NCBI RefSeq assembly: GCF_014647875.1
Contig: NZ_BMQA01000016.1
Coordinates: 1 to 64,000, forward strand
Direction of reading: 5' to 3'
Length of the DNA stretch: 64,000 nt
Source: Streptomyces brasiliensis
Lineage (GTDB): Bacteria > Actinomycetota > Actinomycetes > Streptomycetales > Streptomycetaceae
The stretch's first letter is position 1. Each line of letters opens with the position of its first letter. Shown one piece after another: positions 42,159 to 49,736 of this stretch. The notes under the pieces are model-generated. The model was not told where the DNA came from and made no database searches. It saw only the letters and a list, made by a program, of their open reading frames with translations. Made by a program: the position numbers and the translations under genes.

Positions 42159-43103
42159 TCATGCGACCCGGCGCGCGACGTACTCCGCAATCTCCGTCAT
42201 GGGTGGCCGCTCCTCGGTGTCCACCGAGTACGTACGCGGCTCGAACCCGTCCTCGCCCCGCTCGAACTGGGTGAGGGAGGGCCGGATGAGATGCCCGCGG
42301 GCCAGCCTCAGCTGCGCCGTGCGGTAGATCGCGGCGGCCATCCGGCCCAGCGCCTGCCCGTCCTGGTGCCGGTGCTTGCGCACACCGACGTCGACCTGGG
42401 CCAGCGCGTCGAGCCCCACCAGGTGCAGCGCGTCGACCAGCATGCCCAGCTCGACGCCGTACCCGACCGGGAACGGCAGCTGTTCCAGCAGCGAGCGGCG
42501 GGCCGCGTACTCGCCGCCGAGCGGCTGCACGAAGCCGGCCAGCTGCGGCCAGTGCATGTTCAGCAGCGGGCGCGCCATCAGCTCGGTGACCCGGCCGCCC
42601 TGTCCCGCCGCCCCGTCGAGCGGGCGGTCGTACATCGCCTTGACCAGGTGCACGTCCGGGTCGGTGAGCAGCGGGCCCACGATCCCGGAGACGAAGTCGG
42701 AGGAGAACTCCTTCAGGTCGGCGTCGACGAAACAGACGATGTCGCCGGTGGTGACCAGCAGCGAGCGCCACAGGACCTCGCCCTTGCCGGGGACGGCGGG
42801 CAGGCGCGGCAGGATCTCGTCGCGGTGGACGACCCGGGCGCCCGCGGCGGCGGCCACCTCGGAGGTGCGGTCGGTGGAGCCCGAGTCGACGACGACGATC
42901 TCGTCCACCAGCGGGACCTTTTGCATGAGGTCGTGACGGATGACCGCGACGATGTCGCCGACCGTCTCCTCCTCGTTGAGCGCGGGCAGCACCACGGACA
43001 CCGACTGGCCCGTGCGCTGTTTCGCGGCCAGGATTCTGTGGAGCGGTCGGTCGGTCACGGACCAGGAGCGGGTGGCCAGCCAGCGCTCGACTTCTTCCAG
43101 CAC
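42159..43103 (-). CDS. gpgS: Glucosyl-3-phosphoglycerate synthase-like glycosyltransferase
   Basis: A 314-aa GT81/GT2-type enzyme that transfers glucose from a nucleotide sugar to 3-phosphoglycerate, the first step to glucosylglycerate and methylglucose polysaccharides. Signatures are VVLPALNEEETVGDIVAVI, EIVVVDSGSTDRTSEV, the metal-binding CFVDADLKEF, and MHWPQLAGFVQPLGGEYAARRSL. GTG 43103 is preferred because a GAGGAG site lies 9 nt upstream; GTG 43142 is possible. Its place next to otsA/otsB suggests a compatible-solute gene group. Confidence 0.88.
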   Translation of the reverse strand: MLEEVERWLATRSWSVTDRPLHRILAAKQRTGQSVSVVLPALNEEETVGDIVAVIRHDLMQKVPLVDEIVVVDSGSTDRTSEVAAAAGARVVHRDEILPRLPAVPGKGEVLWRSLLVTTGDIVCFVDADLKEFSSDFVSGIVGPLLTDPDVHLVKAMYDRPLDGAAGQGGRVTELMARPLLNMHWPQLAGFVQPLGGEYAARRSLLEQLPFPVGYGVELGMLVDALHLVGLDALAQVDVGVRKHRHQDGQALGRMAAAIYRTAQLRLARGHLIRPSLTQFERGEDGFEPRTYSVDTEERPPMTEIAEYVARRVA

Positions 43104-43272
43104 AGTCAGCGGCTCCTCACTGTCGTGATCACTCGCGATCACCCCTGGTGACCCTGTGATCAATCTCGCGGTTCGGACGTCTATCTCAACTGTCCTGGCC
43201 TTCGGTTACAGTCTTGAACAACGCCGATGACCATCGCATGTCGGGGGTCGCCGGCGTCCACAACCGCATACA

Positions 43273-43421
43273 GCTCATCCAGAGGGGCAGAGGGACACGG
43301 CCCGATGAAGCCCCGGCAACCCTCCAGCCGGTTCTCGTAGATCACTGATCGCTCGCGAGGCTCCCGGCTAGGGAAGGTGCCAAATCCGTCTCACGGCGAG
43401 ATGCGTCGTGAGGAAGATGAG
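43273..43421 (+). ncRNA. SAM-I (S-box) riboswitch
   Basis: The P1 arms CTCATC (43273-43278) and GATGAG (43416-43421) enclose the conserved core: CCAGAGGGGCAGAGGGAC, the GGCCCGATGAAGCCCCGGCAACC segment (43299-43321) and AAGGTGCCAAATCC (43374-43387). These are the characteristic joining regions and kink-turn of SAM-I riboswitches. The closing arm GATGAG runs into the ribosome-binding site GGAGAAAGG of the next gene, so control is probably by hiding the ribosome-binding site rather than by a terminator, for which I see no hairpin. Confidence 0.93.
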
Positions 43422-43441
43422 GAGAAAGGGCCTCGCCTCAC

Positions 43442-44725
43442 ATGGCTGTGCAGACTGTTGAAAGCACCACGAACCCCACGGTGGACCTCGGCCCCGCAGC
43501 CGCCCTGAGCTGCCGGGAGTGCGGCCACCGGGTGCCGCTCGGACCGGTGTTCGCCTGCGAGGAGTGTTTCGGCCCGCTCGAGATCGCGTACGACTTCTCG
43601 GCGTACGAAACCGAGGAACTGCGCAAGAAGATCGAGTCGGGTCCCGCGAACATCTGGCGTTACGCGCCGCTGCTGCCCGTCCCCGCCGACGTGGCCGACA
43701 AGCCGAACATCAACCCCGGCTGGACCAAGCTCGTCAAGGCCGACAACCTCGCCCGCGAACTCGGCGTGACCGGCGGGCTGTACGTGAAGGACGACTCCGG
43801 CAACCCGACGCACTCCTTCAAGGACCGCGTCGTCGCCCAGGCCATCGAGGCCGCCCGCGCCTTCGGCTTCACCACCCTCTCCTGCTCCTCGACGGGCAAC
43901 CTGGCCGGTGCCGTCGGCGCCGCCGCCGCCCGCGCCGGCTTCCGCTCCTGCGTGTTCATCCCGCACGACCTGGAGCAGGGCAAGGTCGTCATGGCCGCGA
44001 TCTACGGCGGTGACCTCGTCGGCATCGAGGGCAACTACGACGACGTGAACCGCTTCTGCTCCGAGCTGATCGGCGACCCGGCCGGCGAGGGCTGGGGCTT
44101 CGTCAACGTCAACCTGCGGCCGTACTACGCGGAGGGCTCCAAGACCCTGGCGTACGAGATCTGCGAGCAACTCGGCTGGCGGCTGCCCGACCAGATCGTG
44201 GTGCCGATCGCCTCCGGCTCCCAGCTCACGAAGATCGACAAGGGCCTGAAGGAGCTGATCCAGCTCGGGCTGGTCGAGGACAAGCCGTACAAGATCTTCG
44301 GCGCACAGGCCGAGGGCTGCTCGCCGGTGTCGGTGGCCTTCAAGGAGGGCCACGACGTGGTCCGGCCGCAGAAGCCGGACACCATCGCCAAGTCCCTCGC
44401 CATCGGCAACCCGGCCGACGGCCCGTACGTCCTCGACATCGCGCGCCGCACCGCCGGGGCCGTGGAGGACGTGACGGACGACCAGATCGTCGACGCGATC
44501 AAGCTTTTGGCCCGCACCGAGGGAATCTTCGCGGAGACGGCGGGTGGCGTGACGGTGGGCGTGACGCGCAAGCTCATCGAGAACGGCGTACTGGACCCGA
44601 CGAAGACGACCGTCGTGCTCAACACGGGCGACGGCCTCAAGACCCTGGACGCGGTGGCCGGCACCGGCCTGACCGCGACCATCCGCCCCAACCTGGACTC
44701 CTTCCGAGAGGCTGGCCTCGCATGA
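43442..44725 (+). CDS. Threonine synthase-family PLP enzyme under SAM riboswitch control
   Basis: A 427-aa PLP enzyme of fold type II. Residues 24-42 contain a zinc-ribbon-like Cys-x2-Cys...Cys-x2-Cys (C24, C27, C39, C42). The PLP lysine is about K127 in NPTHSFKDRVVAQA; the phosphate loop is SSTGNLAGAVGAAA. By family the enzyme acts on O-phosphohomoserine. Streptomyces usually have another thrC in a hom-thrC-thrB operon, so this may be a paralogue. The SAM riboswitch and the 4-nt overlap with a sulfur carrier gene suggest homocysteine synthesis instead of, or besides, threonine synthesis (inference). ATG 43442 is preceded by GGAGAAAGG. Confidence 0.9.
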   Translation: MAVQTVESTTNPTVDLGPAAALSCRECGHRVPLGPVFACEECFGPLEIAYDFSAYETEELRKKIESGPANIWRYAPLLPVPADVADKPNINPGWTKLVKADNLARELGVTGGLYVKDDSGNPTHSFKDRVVAQAIEAARAFGFTTLSCSSTGNLAGAVGAAAARAGFRSCVFIPHDLEQGKVVMAAIYGGDLVGIEGNYDDVNRFCSELIGDPAGEGWGFVNVNLRPYYAEGSKTLAYEICEQLGWRLPDQIVVPIASGSQLTKIDKGLKELIQLGLVEDKPYKIFGAQAEGCSPVSVAFKEGHDVVRPQKPDTIAKSLAIGNPADGPYVLDIARRTAGAVEDVTDDQIVDAIKLLARTEGIFAETAGGVTVGVTRKLIENGVLDPTKTTVVLNTGDGLKTLDAVAGTGLTATIRPNLDSFREAGLA

Positions 44726-44997
44726 GCGTGACCGTTCGCATCCCCACCATCCTGCGTACCTACACGGGCGGTCAGGCCGAAGTCGCCGCCGAGGGTGCGA
44801 CTCTCGGCGACGTCATCGCCGACCTGGAGAAGAACCACACCGGCATCGCCGCCCGGGTGCTGGACGACCAGGGCAAGCTGCGCCGGTTCGTCAACGTGTA
44901 CGTCAACGACGACGACGTGCGCTTCGAGCAGGGTCTGGAGACCGTCACCCCGGACGGCGCGGGCGTCTCGATCATCCCGGCTGTCGCCGGCGGCTGA
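44722..44997 (+). CDS. ThiS/MoaD/CysO-type sulfur carrier protein
   Basis: A 91-aa ubiquitin-fold protein ending in the diglycine tail VAGG, which is adenylated and turned into a thiocarboxylate to deliver sulfur. The N-terminus VTVRIPTILRTYTGGQAEV and the segment RRFVNVYVNDDDVRF resemble M. tuberculosis CysO. Overlap of 4 nt (ATGA) with the upstream threonine-synthase-family gene gives translational coupling and shared riboswitch control. No activating E1-like enzyme or JAMM protease gene is nearby, so these are supplied elsewhere. Confidence 0.9.
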   Translation: MSVTVRIPTILRTYTGGQAEVAAEGATLGDVIADLEKNHTGIAARVLDDQGKLRRFVNVYVNDDDVRFEQGLETVTPDGAGVSIIPAVAGG

Positions 44998-45037
44998 CAA
45001 TTACCTTCGGTAATCCCGGTTACCGACTGTTCATCCG

Positions 45038-45072
45038 ATTGCCCCCTCCGTGAGAGAAGCGGAGGGGGCAAT
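45038..45072 (+). terminator. Terminator after the sulfur carrier gene
   Basis: ATTGCCCCCTCCG and its complement form a perfect 13-bp stem with a 9-nt loop, 40 bp after the stop. Confidence 0.87.
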
Positions 45073-45425
45073 TCAGTGGGGTTGAGCGAGGTACAGTTGG
45101 GGAAAGCGCCGCCGATCTGCGGGTCGGAAGCCCTGGAAACATTCCGCGAGCCCGACAAGAAGTAGCCAAAGTGTGTGGGCTATTCGCGGCTTTTGCGCCT
45201 TTCGCGGGGTCCGACTTGACCGGAATTCAGGCGAATTCTTGGCAGATTTCCGACCCTTGCCGTCCAGATTTCTCGTCCGATTGACCTGTTGCAGACGGCA
45301 GTTGGACAGATACATTCAGCCGCGGTCGACGCGTTCCGGCGCACGCCCCCACCTTGGGGGGTGAGGTCTGACCCGGATCCGCGAAGTGCGGATCTGTGCA
45401 AGGGCCAGTAATAGGGGAGTTAGGC
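45073..45425 (+). promoter_or_regulatory. Promoter and probable long leader of the cold-shock gene (353 bp without a gene)
   Basis: No convincing ORF is present. Base composition is noticeably more AT-rich around 45170-45310 than in the neighbouring genes. A small hairpin, CCCCCA-CCT-TGGGGG (45346-45360), lies about 65 bp before the start codon. Cold-shock genes often carry long structured 5' leaders, so some of this may be transcribed; that is inference. Confidence 0.5.
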
Positions 45426-45632
45426 ATGGCTCAGGGCACCGTCAAGTGGTTCAACGCGGAGAAGGGGTACGGCTTCATCGCGGTCGACGGTGGTGCGGAT
45501 GTTTTCGTCCACTACAGCGCGATCCAGATGGACGGATACCGCACCCTGGAGGAGGGGCAGCGGGTCGATTTCGAGATCTCGCAGGGCCAGAAGGGTCCGC
45601 AGGCGGACATGGTCCGGCTGGCGACCAGCTGA
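45426..45632 (+). CDS. Cold-shock domain protein (CspA family)
   Basis: A 68-aa single cold-shock domain, an RNA/DNA chaperone. RNP1 is KGYGFIAV and RNP2 is VFVHYSAI; the opening AQGTVKWFNAEKGYGF is canonical. Resembles the SC7.0/ScoF proteins of Streptomyces. Start ATG 45426 follows GGGAG. Monocistronic with its own terminator, just upstream of groEL2. Confidence 0.95.
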   Translation: MAQGTVKWFNAEKGYGFIAVDGGADVFVHYSAIQMDGYRTLEEGQRVDFEISQGQKGPQADMVRLATS

Positions 45633-45672
45633 AGCACGCGTCGACTGACAGCGACGTACTACCGTTCGTCTT

Positions 45673-45708
45673 CGAAGGGCCCGTACCTCCAGGGGTGCGG
45701 GCCCTTCG
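45673..45708 (+). terminator. Terminator of the cold-shock gene
   Basis: CGAAGGGCCCG and its complement form an 11-bp stem with a partly paired loop, 40 bp after the stop. Confidence 0.82.
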
Positions 45709-45760
45709 TCCTGCCCGGGTCCGGCGACGTCGCTGCTCACCTGCGGATCCCCTCGAGCCG

Positions 45761-45805
45761 CTTGCACTCGGCATGCCCGAGTGCTAATCATTGGCGTTAG
45801 CACTC
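45761..45805. promoter_or_regulatory. CIRCE element with an extra third arm (HrcA operator of groEL2)
   Basis: CTTGCACTC, 9 nt, GAGTGCTAA (45761-45787) is a CIRCE inverted repeat, the HrcA operator. A third arm TTAGCACTC (45797-45805) follows after another 9 nt and pairs equally well with the middle arm. TTGCAC at 45762 may also serve as the -35 box. Confidence 0.88.
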
Positions 45806-45949
45806 TGAAGGTGAGAGTGACAATGAAGGACCGGGTCGGTGAGGCCCGCCGGCCGGTGGGGCAAGGAACCACGAGGCTGGTGAGCCGTCCGTCGCGGGCG
45901 CGGGCGCGGTCCGAAGGAATCACCCCCAGTCCTGGAGGGACCACTTCAC

Positions 45950-47572
45950 ATGGCCAAGATCATCGCGTTCGACGAGGAGGCGCGGCGCGGCCTCGAGCGC
46001 GGCATGAACCAGCTCGCGGACGCCGTGAAGGTGACGCTCGGCCCCAAGGGCCGCAACGTCGTCCTCGAGAAGAAGTGGGGCGCTCCCACGATCACCAACG
46101 ATGGTGTCTCCATCGCCAAGGAGATCGAGCTCGAGGACCCGTACGAGAAGATCGGCGCCGAGCTGGTCAAGGAAGTCGCCAAGAAGACGGACGACGTCGC
46201 CGGTGACGGTACGACCACCGCGACCGTGCTCGCCCAGGCCCTGGTCAAGGAGGGCCTGCGCAACGTCGCCGCCGGCGCCAACCCGATGGCCCTCAAGCGC
46301 GGTATCGAGAAGGCCGTAGAGGCCGTCTCCGCCGCCCTGCTCGAGCAGGCCAAGGACGTCGAGACCAAGGAGCAGATCGCCTCCACGGCCTCCATCTCCG
46401 CCGCCGACACCCAGATCGGCGAGCTCATCGCCGAGGCCATGGACAAGGTCGGCAAGGAAGGCGTCATCACCGTCGAGGAGTCGCAGACCTTCGGTCTCGA
46501 GCTCGAGCTCACCGAGGGCATGCGCTTCGACAAGGGCTACATCTCGGCCTACTTCGCCACCGACATGGAGCGGATGGAGGCGTCGCTCGACGACCCGTAC
46601 ATCCTCATCGCCAACTCCAAGATCGGCTCCGTCAAGGACCTGCTCCCGCTCCTCGAGAAGGTCATGCAGTCGGGCAAGCCGCTGCTGATCATCGCCGAGG
46701 ACGTCGAGGGCGAGGCCCTGTCGACCCTGGTCGTCAACAAGATCCGCGGCACCTTCAAGTCCGTCGCGGTCAAGGCCCCGGGCTTCGGCGACCGCCGCAA
46801 GGCGATGCTGAACGACATCGCCATCCTCACCGGCGGCGAGGTCATCTCCGAGGAGGTCGGTCTCAAGCTCGAGAACACCTCCCTGGACCTCCTGGGCAAG
46901 GCCCGCAAGGTCGTCATCACCAAGGACGAGACCACCATCGTCGACGGTGCCGGCTCCTCCGAGCAGGTCGCGGGCCGTGTGAACCAGATCCGCGCCGAGA
47001 TCGAGCAGTCGGACTCCGACTACGACCGCGAGAAGCTCCAGGAGCGTCTGGCGAAGCTGGCCGGTGGCGTGGCCGTCATCAAGGCCGGTGCCGCCACCGA
47101 GGTCGAGCTCAAGGAGCGCAAGCACCGCATCGAGGACGCCGTCCGCAACGCCAAGGCGGCCGTCGAGGAGGGCATCGTCGCCGGTGGTGGCGTGGCCCTG
47201 CTGCAGGCCTCCCAGGTCTTCGAGAAGCTGGAGCTCGAGGGTGACGAGGCGACCGGCGCCCAGGCCGTGAAGCTCGCGCTCGAGGCCCCGCTGAAGCAGA
47301 TCGCCGTCAACGCCGGCCTCGAGGGCGGTGTCGTGGTGGAGAAGGTGCGCAACCTGACCCCGGGCCACGGCCTGAACGCCGCGACCGGTGAGTACGTCGA
47401 CCTGGTCAAGGAAGGCATCATCGACCCGGCGAAGGTGACCCGCTCTGCCCTGCAGAACGCCGCCTCCATCGCCGCGCTGTTCCTCACCACCGAGGCCGTC
47501 ATCGCCGACAAGCCGGAGAAGGCCGCCGCGGCCGCTCCGGGCGGCATGCCGGGCGGTGACATGGACTTCTGA
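45950..47572 (+). CDS. groEL2: Chaperonin GroEL2
   Basis: A 540-aa 60-kDa chaperonin without an adjacent groES, as typical of the second groEL of Streptomyces. ATP-binding motifs VTLGPKGRNVVLEK and AGDGTTTATVLAQAL (about residues 80-100) are present. The C-terminus ends in GGMPGGDMDF, the methionine/glycine-rich tail of folding-active GroEL rather than the His-rich tail of GroEL1. Start ATG 45950 has CTGGAGGGA upstream. HrcA regulation through the CIRCE element is expected. Confidence 0.97.
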   Translation: MAKIIAFDEEARRGLERGMNQLADAVKVTLGPKGRNVVLEKKWGAPTITNDGVSIAKEIELEDPYEKIGAELVKEVAKKTDDVAGDGTTTATVLAQALVKEGLRNVAAGANPMALKRGIEKAVEAVSAALLEQAKDVETKEQIASTASISAADTQIGELIAEAMDKVGKEGVITVEESQTFGLELELTEGMRFDKGYISAYFATDMERMEASLDDPYILIANSKIGSVKDLLPLLEKVMQSGKPLLIIAEDVEGEALSTLVVNKIRGTFKSVAVKAPGFGDRRKAMLNDIAILTGGEVISEEVGLKLENTSLDLLGKARKVVITKDETTIVDGAGSSEQVAGRVNQIRAEIEQSDSDYDREKLQERLAKLAGGVAVIKAGAATEVELKERKHRIEDAVRNAKAAVEEGIVAGGGVALLQASQVFEKLELEGDEATGAQAVKLALEAPLKQIAVNAGLEGGVVVEKVRNLTPGHGLNAATGEYVDLVKEGIIDPAKVTRSALQNAASIAALFLTTEAVIADKPEKAAAAAPGGMPGGDMDF

Positions 47573-47598
47573 TCCCACCCGGATCAGCCTGTCCTTTC

Positions 47599-47640
47599 CG
47601 AGGGCGGCACTCCCTGTTCCGGCAGGGGGTGCCGCCCTCG
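47599..47640 (+). terminator. Terminator of groEL2
   Basis: CGAGGGCGGCACTCCCTG and its near-complement (one mismatch) form an 18-bp stem with a TTCCGG loop, 26 bp after the stop. Confidence 0.87.
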
Positions 47641-47779
47641 GGCGTGTCCGGGAGCACGGAGGCCGGGTGGGGCGTGGAATGCGGGAGAGGGACACGGGGC
47701 TGCCGTTGGAAGGGCGGTCGATGCGCATGCACATACCGTCCGCCCGTCAACAGCCCGAGTTGTCTCGAGGAGCGCCCAC

Positions 47780-48643
47780 GTGACCGCCACCACGCCTCCC
47801 GCGCGGCCCAGATCCTCTCCCGTCCGATCGCGCTGAACGGGCTCACGGTCCCCGACCGGATCGTGATGGCCGCGATGCACCGTCAGTTCTCGCCGGGCGG
47901 CATCCCCGGCGAGGACGTGGTGTCGTACTACGCCCGCCGTGCCGCCGCGGGTGTGGGTCTGATCGTCACCGAGGGCACGTACGTCGGCCACGAGTCGGCC
48001 GGGCAGAGCGACCGAGTCCCGCGGTTCCACGGCGAGGAGCAGCCGGCAGGCGGGCGAAGGTCGCCGAGGGCGTGCACGCGGCCTGCGGCACGATCGTGCC
48101 GCAGCTGTGGCACATCGGTATGGTCCGCAAGCAGGGCCGGCCGCCGTTCGCCGACGCCCCCCGCAGTCGGACCCTCCGGGCTGCGCGTCGACGGCACCGA
48201 GGGCACCGGCAAGGCGATGACCCGGGCCGATCTGGACGCCGTCATCGGCGCGTTCGCCGAGGCCGCGGCCGCCGCGGAACGCATCGGCTTCGACGGCGTG
48301 GAGCTGCACGGCGCGCACGGCTGTCTCACGCCGCTACTGGCTCCCCGAGTTCGAGGGCTCCGACCTCAACCTCGCGGGCTGGACGAAGAAGCTGACCGGC
48401 AAGCCCGTCGTCACTGTCGGCTCGGTCGGCCTCGACGGCGAATTCATCAAGGGCTTCCAGGGCGAGGGCGCACAGGTCAAGGGCATCGACAACCTCCTCG
48501 ACCGGCTGGAGACGGAGGAGTTCGACCTGGTGGCCGTCGGCCGCGCGCTGCTCCAGGACCCCGAGTGGGCGGCGAAGGTCCTTGCCGACCGGTTCGACGA
48601 GCTGGCGCCGTTCGACGCGGCGGCGCTGAAGACGCTGAGCTGA
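47780..48643 (+). pseudogene. Decayed NADH:flavin oxidoreductase (Old Yellow Enzyme family)
   Basis: Remains of an OYE-type oxidoreductase spread over several frames. The start (GTG 47780, VTATT) must shift at about 47795 to join SRAAQILSRPIALNGLTVPDRIVMAAM and continue to about 48050. Another frame holds AKVAEGVHAACGTIVPQLWHIGMVRKQG (to about 48150). The first frame resumes with GLRVDGTEGTGKAMTRADL...GFDGVELHGAHG (to about 48324). A deletion of roughly 85 codons follows, and a further frame gives RYWLPEFEGSDLNLAGW...VAVGRALLQDPEW to the stop. At least three frameshifts plus a deletion mean it is inactive. Confidence 0.87.
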
Positions 48644-48722
48644 GCCGTCTGCGGAGCGCCAGTGCTGTGGCCGGGAGGGTTTGCCGGGCGTCGCGAGCCG
48701 GTGAACCTTTCCGGTCACAGCG

Positions 48723-49289
48723 CTAGAGGTTGCCGAGCGGCTCGATGTCGATGTGCACGGGGGTGCCCCAGACCCGCAGCACCTCGTAGTCGGTGAACTC
48801 GTGCACGAGCCGGTAGGCCGTCGCGGGCCGCGGCCCGCGACGCTGGGCGGCGAGATAGAGCTCGGCCTCCTGCCGGTCCCGCCTCGGCGTACCGCACAAC
48901 TGCCACTCCCGCCCGTTCCACAGCTCCGGCAGCCAGCGCTGCTGGGGCTGCGGCCGGTCGGAGCGGCCGCCGTAACGGGACGGGGCGGGCTCGGTGGCCG
49001 CGGGACGCCGGGCCCCGTTGAACTCGGCGCGGCGAGCGGCCCGCCGCCGGGTCTCGCACAGCAGACAGAGATCCTGGGCGCTCTCGTCGACGGGACCGCT
49101 CGGATGCTCCGGGCAGCGCGTGGTGACGGCGCCCGAGGTGACGCTCTCGTCCAGCAGGTCCAGGGCACGCTGCAGATCGGCCCGCACCTCGCGCAGCTTG
49201 GTGTCCGGTGAGTCGGCGGTGAGGGCTTCCCCGTGCTCACCGATGAGCCGCAGCGCACGGCCGAGGGCGGTCAGTTGGGCGTGGTTCAC
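48723..49289 (-). CDS. Conserved hypothetical protein with CxxC motifs
   Basis: A 188-aa cytoplasmic protein. The N-terminal part is helical (LTALGRALRLIGEHGEALT, LREVRADLQRALDLLDE), followed by cysteines (RCPEHPSGP...DLCLLCETRRR) that could bind zinc, a Pro/Arg-rich linker, and a C-terminal domain with several Trp and Tyr residues (RWLPELWNGREWQLCGTPRRD, TAYRLVHEFTDYEVLRVWG). The family is not recognised. GTG 49289 has GGAG 9 nt upstream. Confidence 0.68.
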   Translation of the reverse strand: MNHAQLTALGRALRLIGEHGEALTADSPDTKLREVRADLQRALDLLDESVTSGAVTTRCPEHPSGPVDESAQDLCLLCETRRRAARRAEFNGARRPAATEPAPSRYGGRSDRPQPQQRWLPELWNGREWQLCGTPRRDRQEAELYLAAQRRGPRPATAYRLVHEFTDYEVLRVWGTPVHIDIEPLGNL

Positions 49290-49344
49290 GGCGCGGGGCT
49301 CCGTTCGCGAACAGGTTCCGTCAACGATGTCCTCGCCCATGGTG

Positions 49345-49590
49345 TCAGCCGCGCGGTGCATTCGTACCGGGGCCGTGGTGGATCAGGCTCCCCTCGCCAC
49401 AGGACCGCACGGCACCGGGTGCGGGCCGCAGAGACGCGGGCGGGACACTCCGGACCACCGGAGCGACGGCCAGATCCCCGACACACGCGGCGGTGTCGGC
49501 GGCGGTCCACTCGTCGGAGGCGTGAGCGGGAACGGCCAGGGCGGCGACGGGGGTTGCGAGGGCGACGACGGCGAGCAGCTTGTTCATCAT
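49345..49590 (-). CDS. Small secreted protein
   Basis: An 81-aa product with a signal peptide (MMNKLLAVVALATPVAALAVPAHA, cleavage after AHA) and a short mature part with two cysteines (AACVGDLAV and RSCGEGSL) that may form one disulfide. Either of two adjacent ATG codons may start it. No known family. It lies between the CxxC protein gene and murQ on the same strand. Confidence 0.6.
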   Translation of the reverse strand: MMNKLLAVVALATPVAALAVPAHASDEWTAADTAACVGDLAVAPVVRSVPPASLRPAPGAVRSCGEGSLIHHGPGTNAPRG

Positions 49591-49736
49591 GCCCGGGCAA
49601 CGAAGAGACCGGTCACGGTGTCACGGTGGGCGGCGCCGCTGAGCAGCGGAACCGCGCCCCCGCCGCCGGACCGTCCCCCGCCACCTCCCGACACCGTCCC
49701 CCGCCACCACCGGCGCCGCTCGCAGGTGTTCCGCCG

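Noticed and set aside
45779..45805. Inside-out CIRCE as the sole HrcA site
   Set aside because: The properly oriented CIRCE is formed by the arm at 45761 with the arm at 45779; the later arm is an addition, not the main operator.
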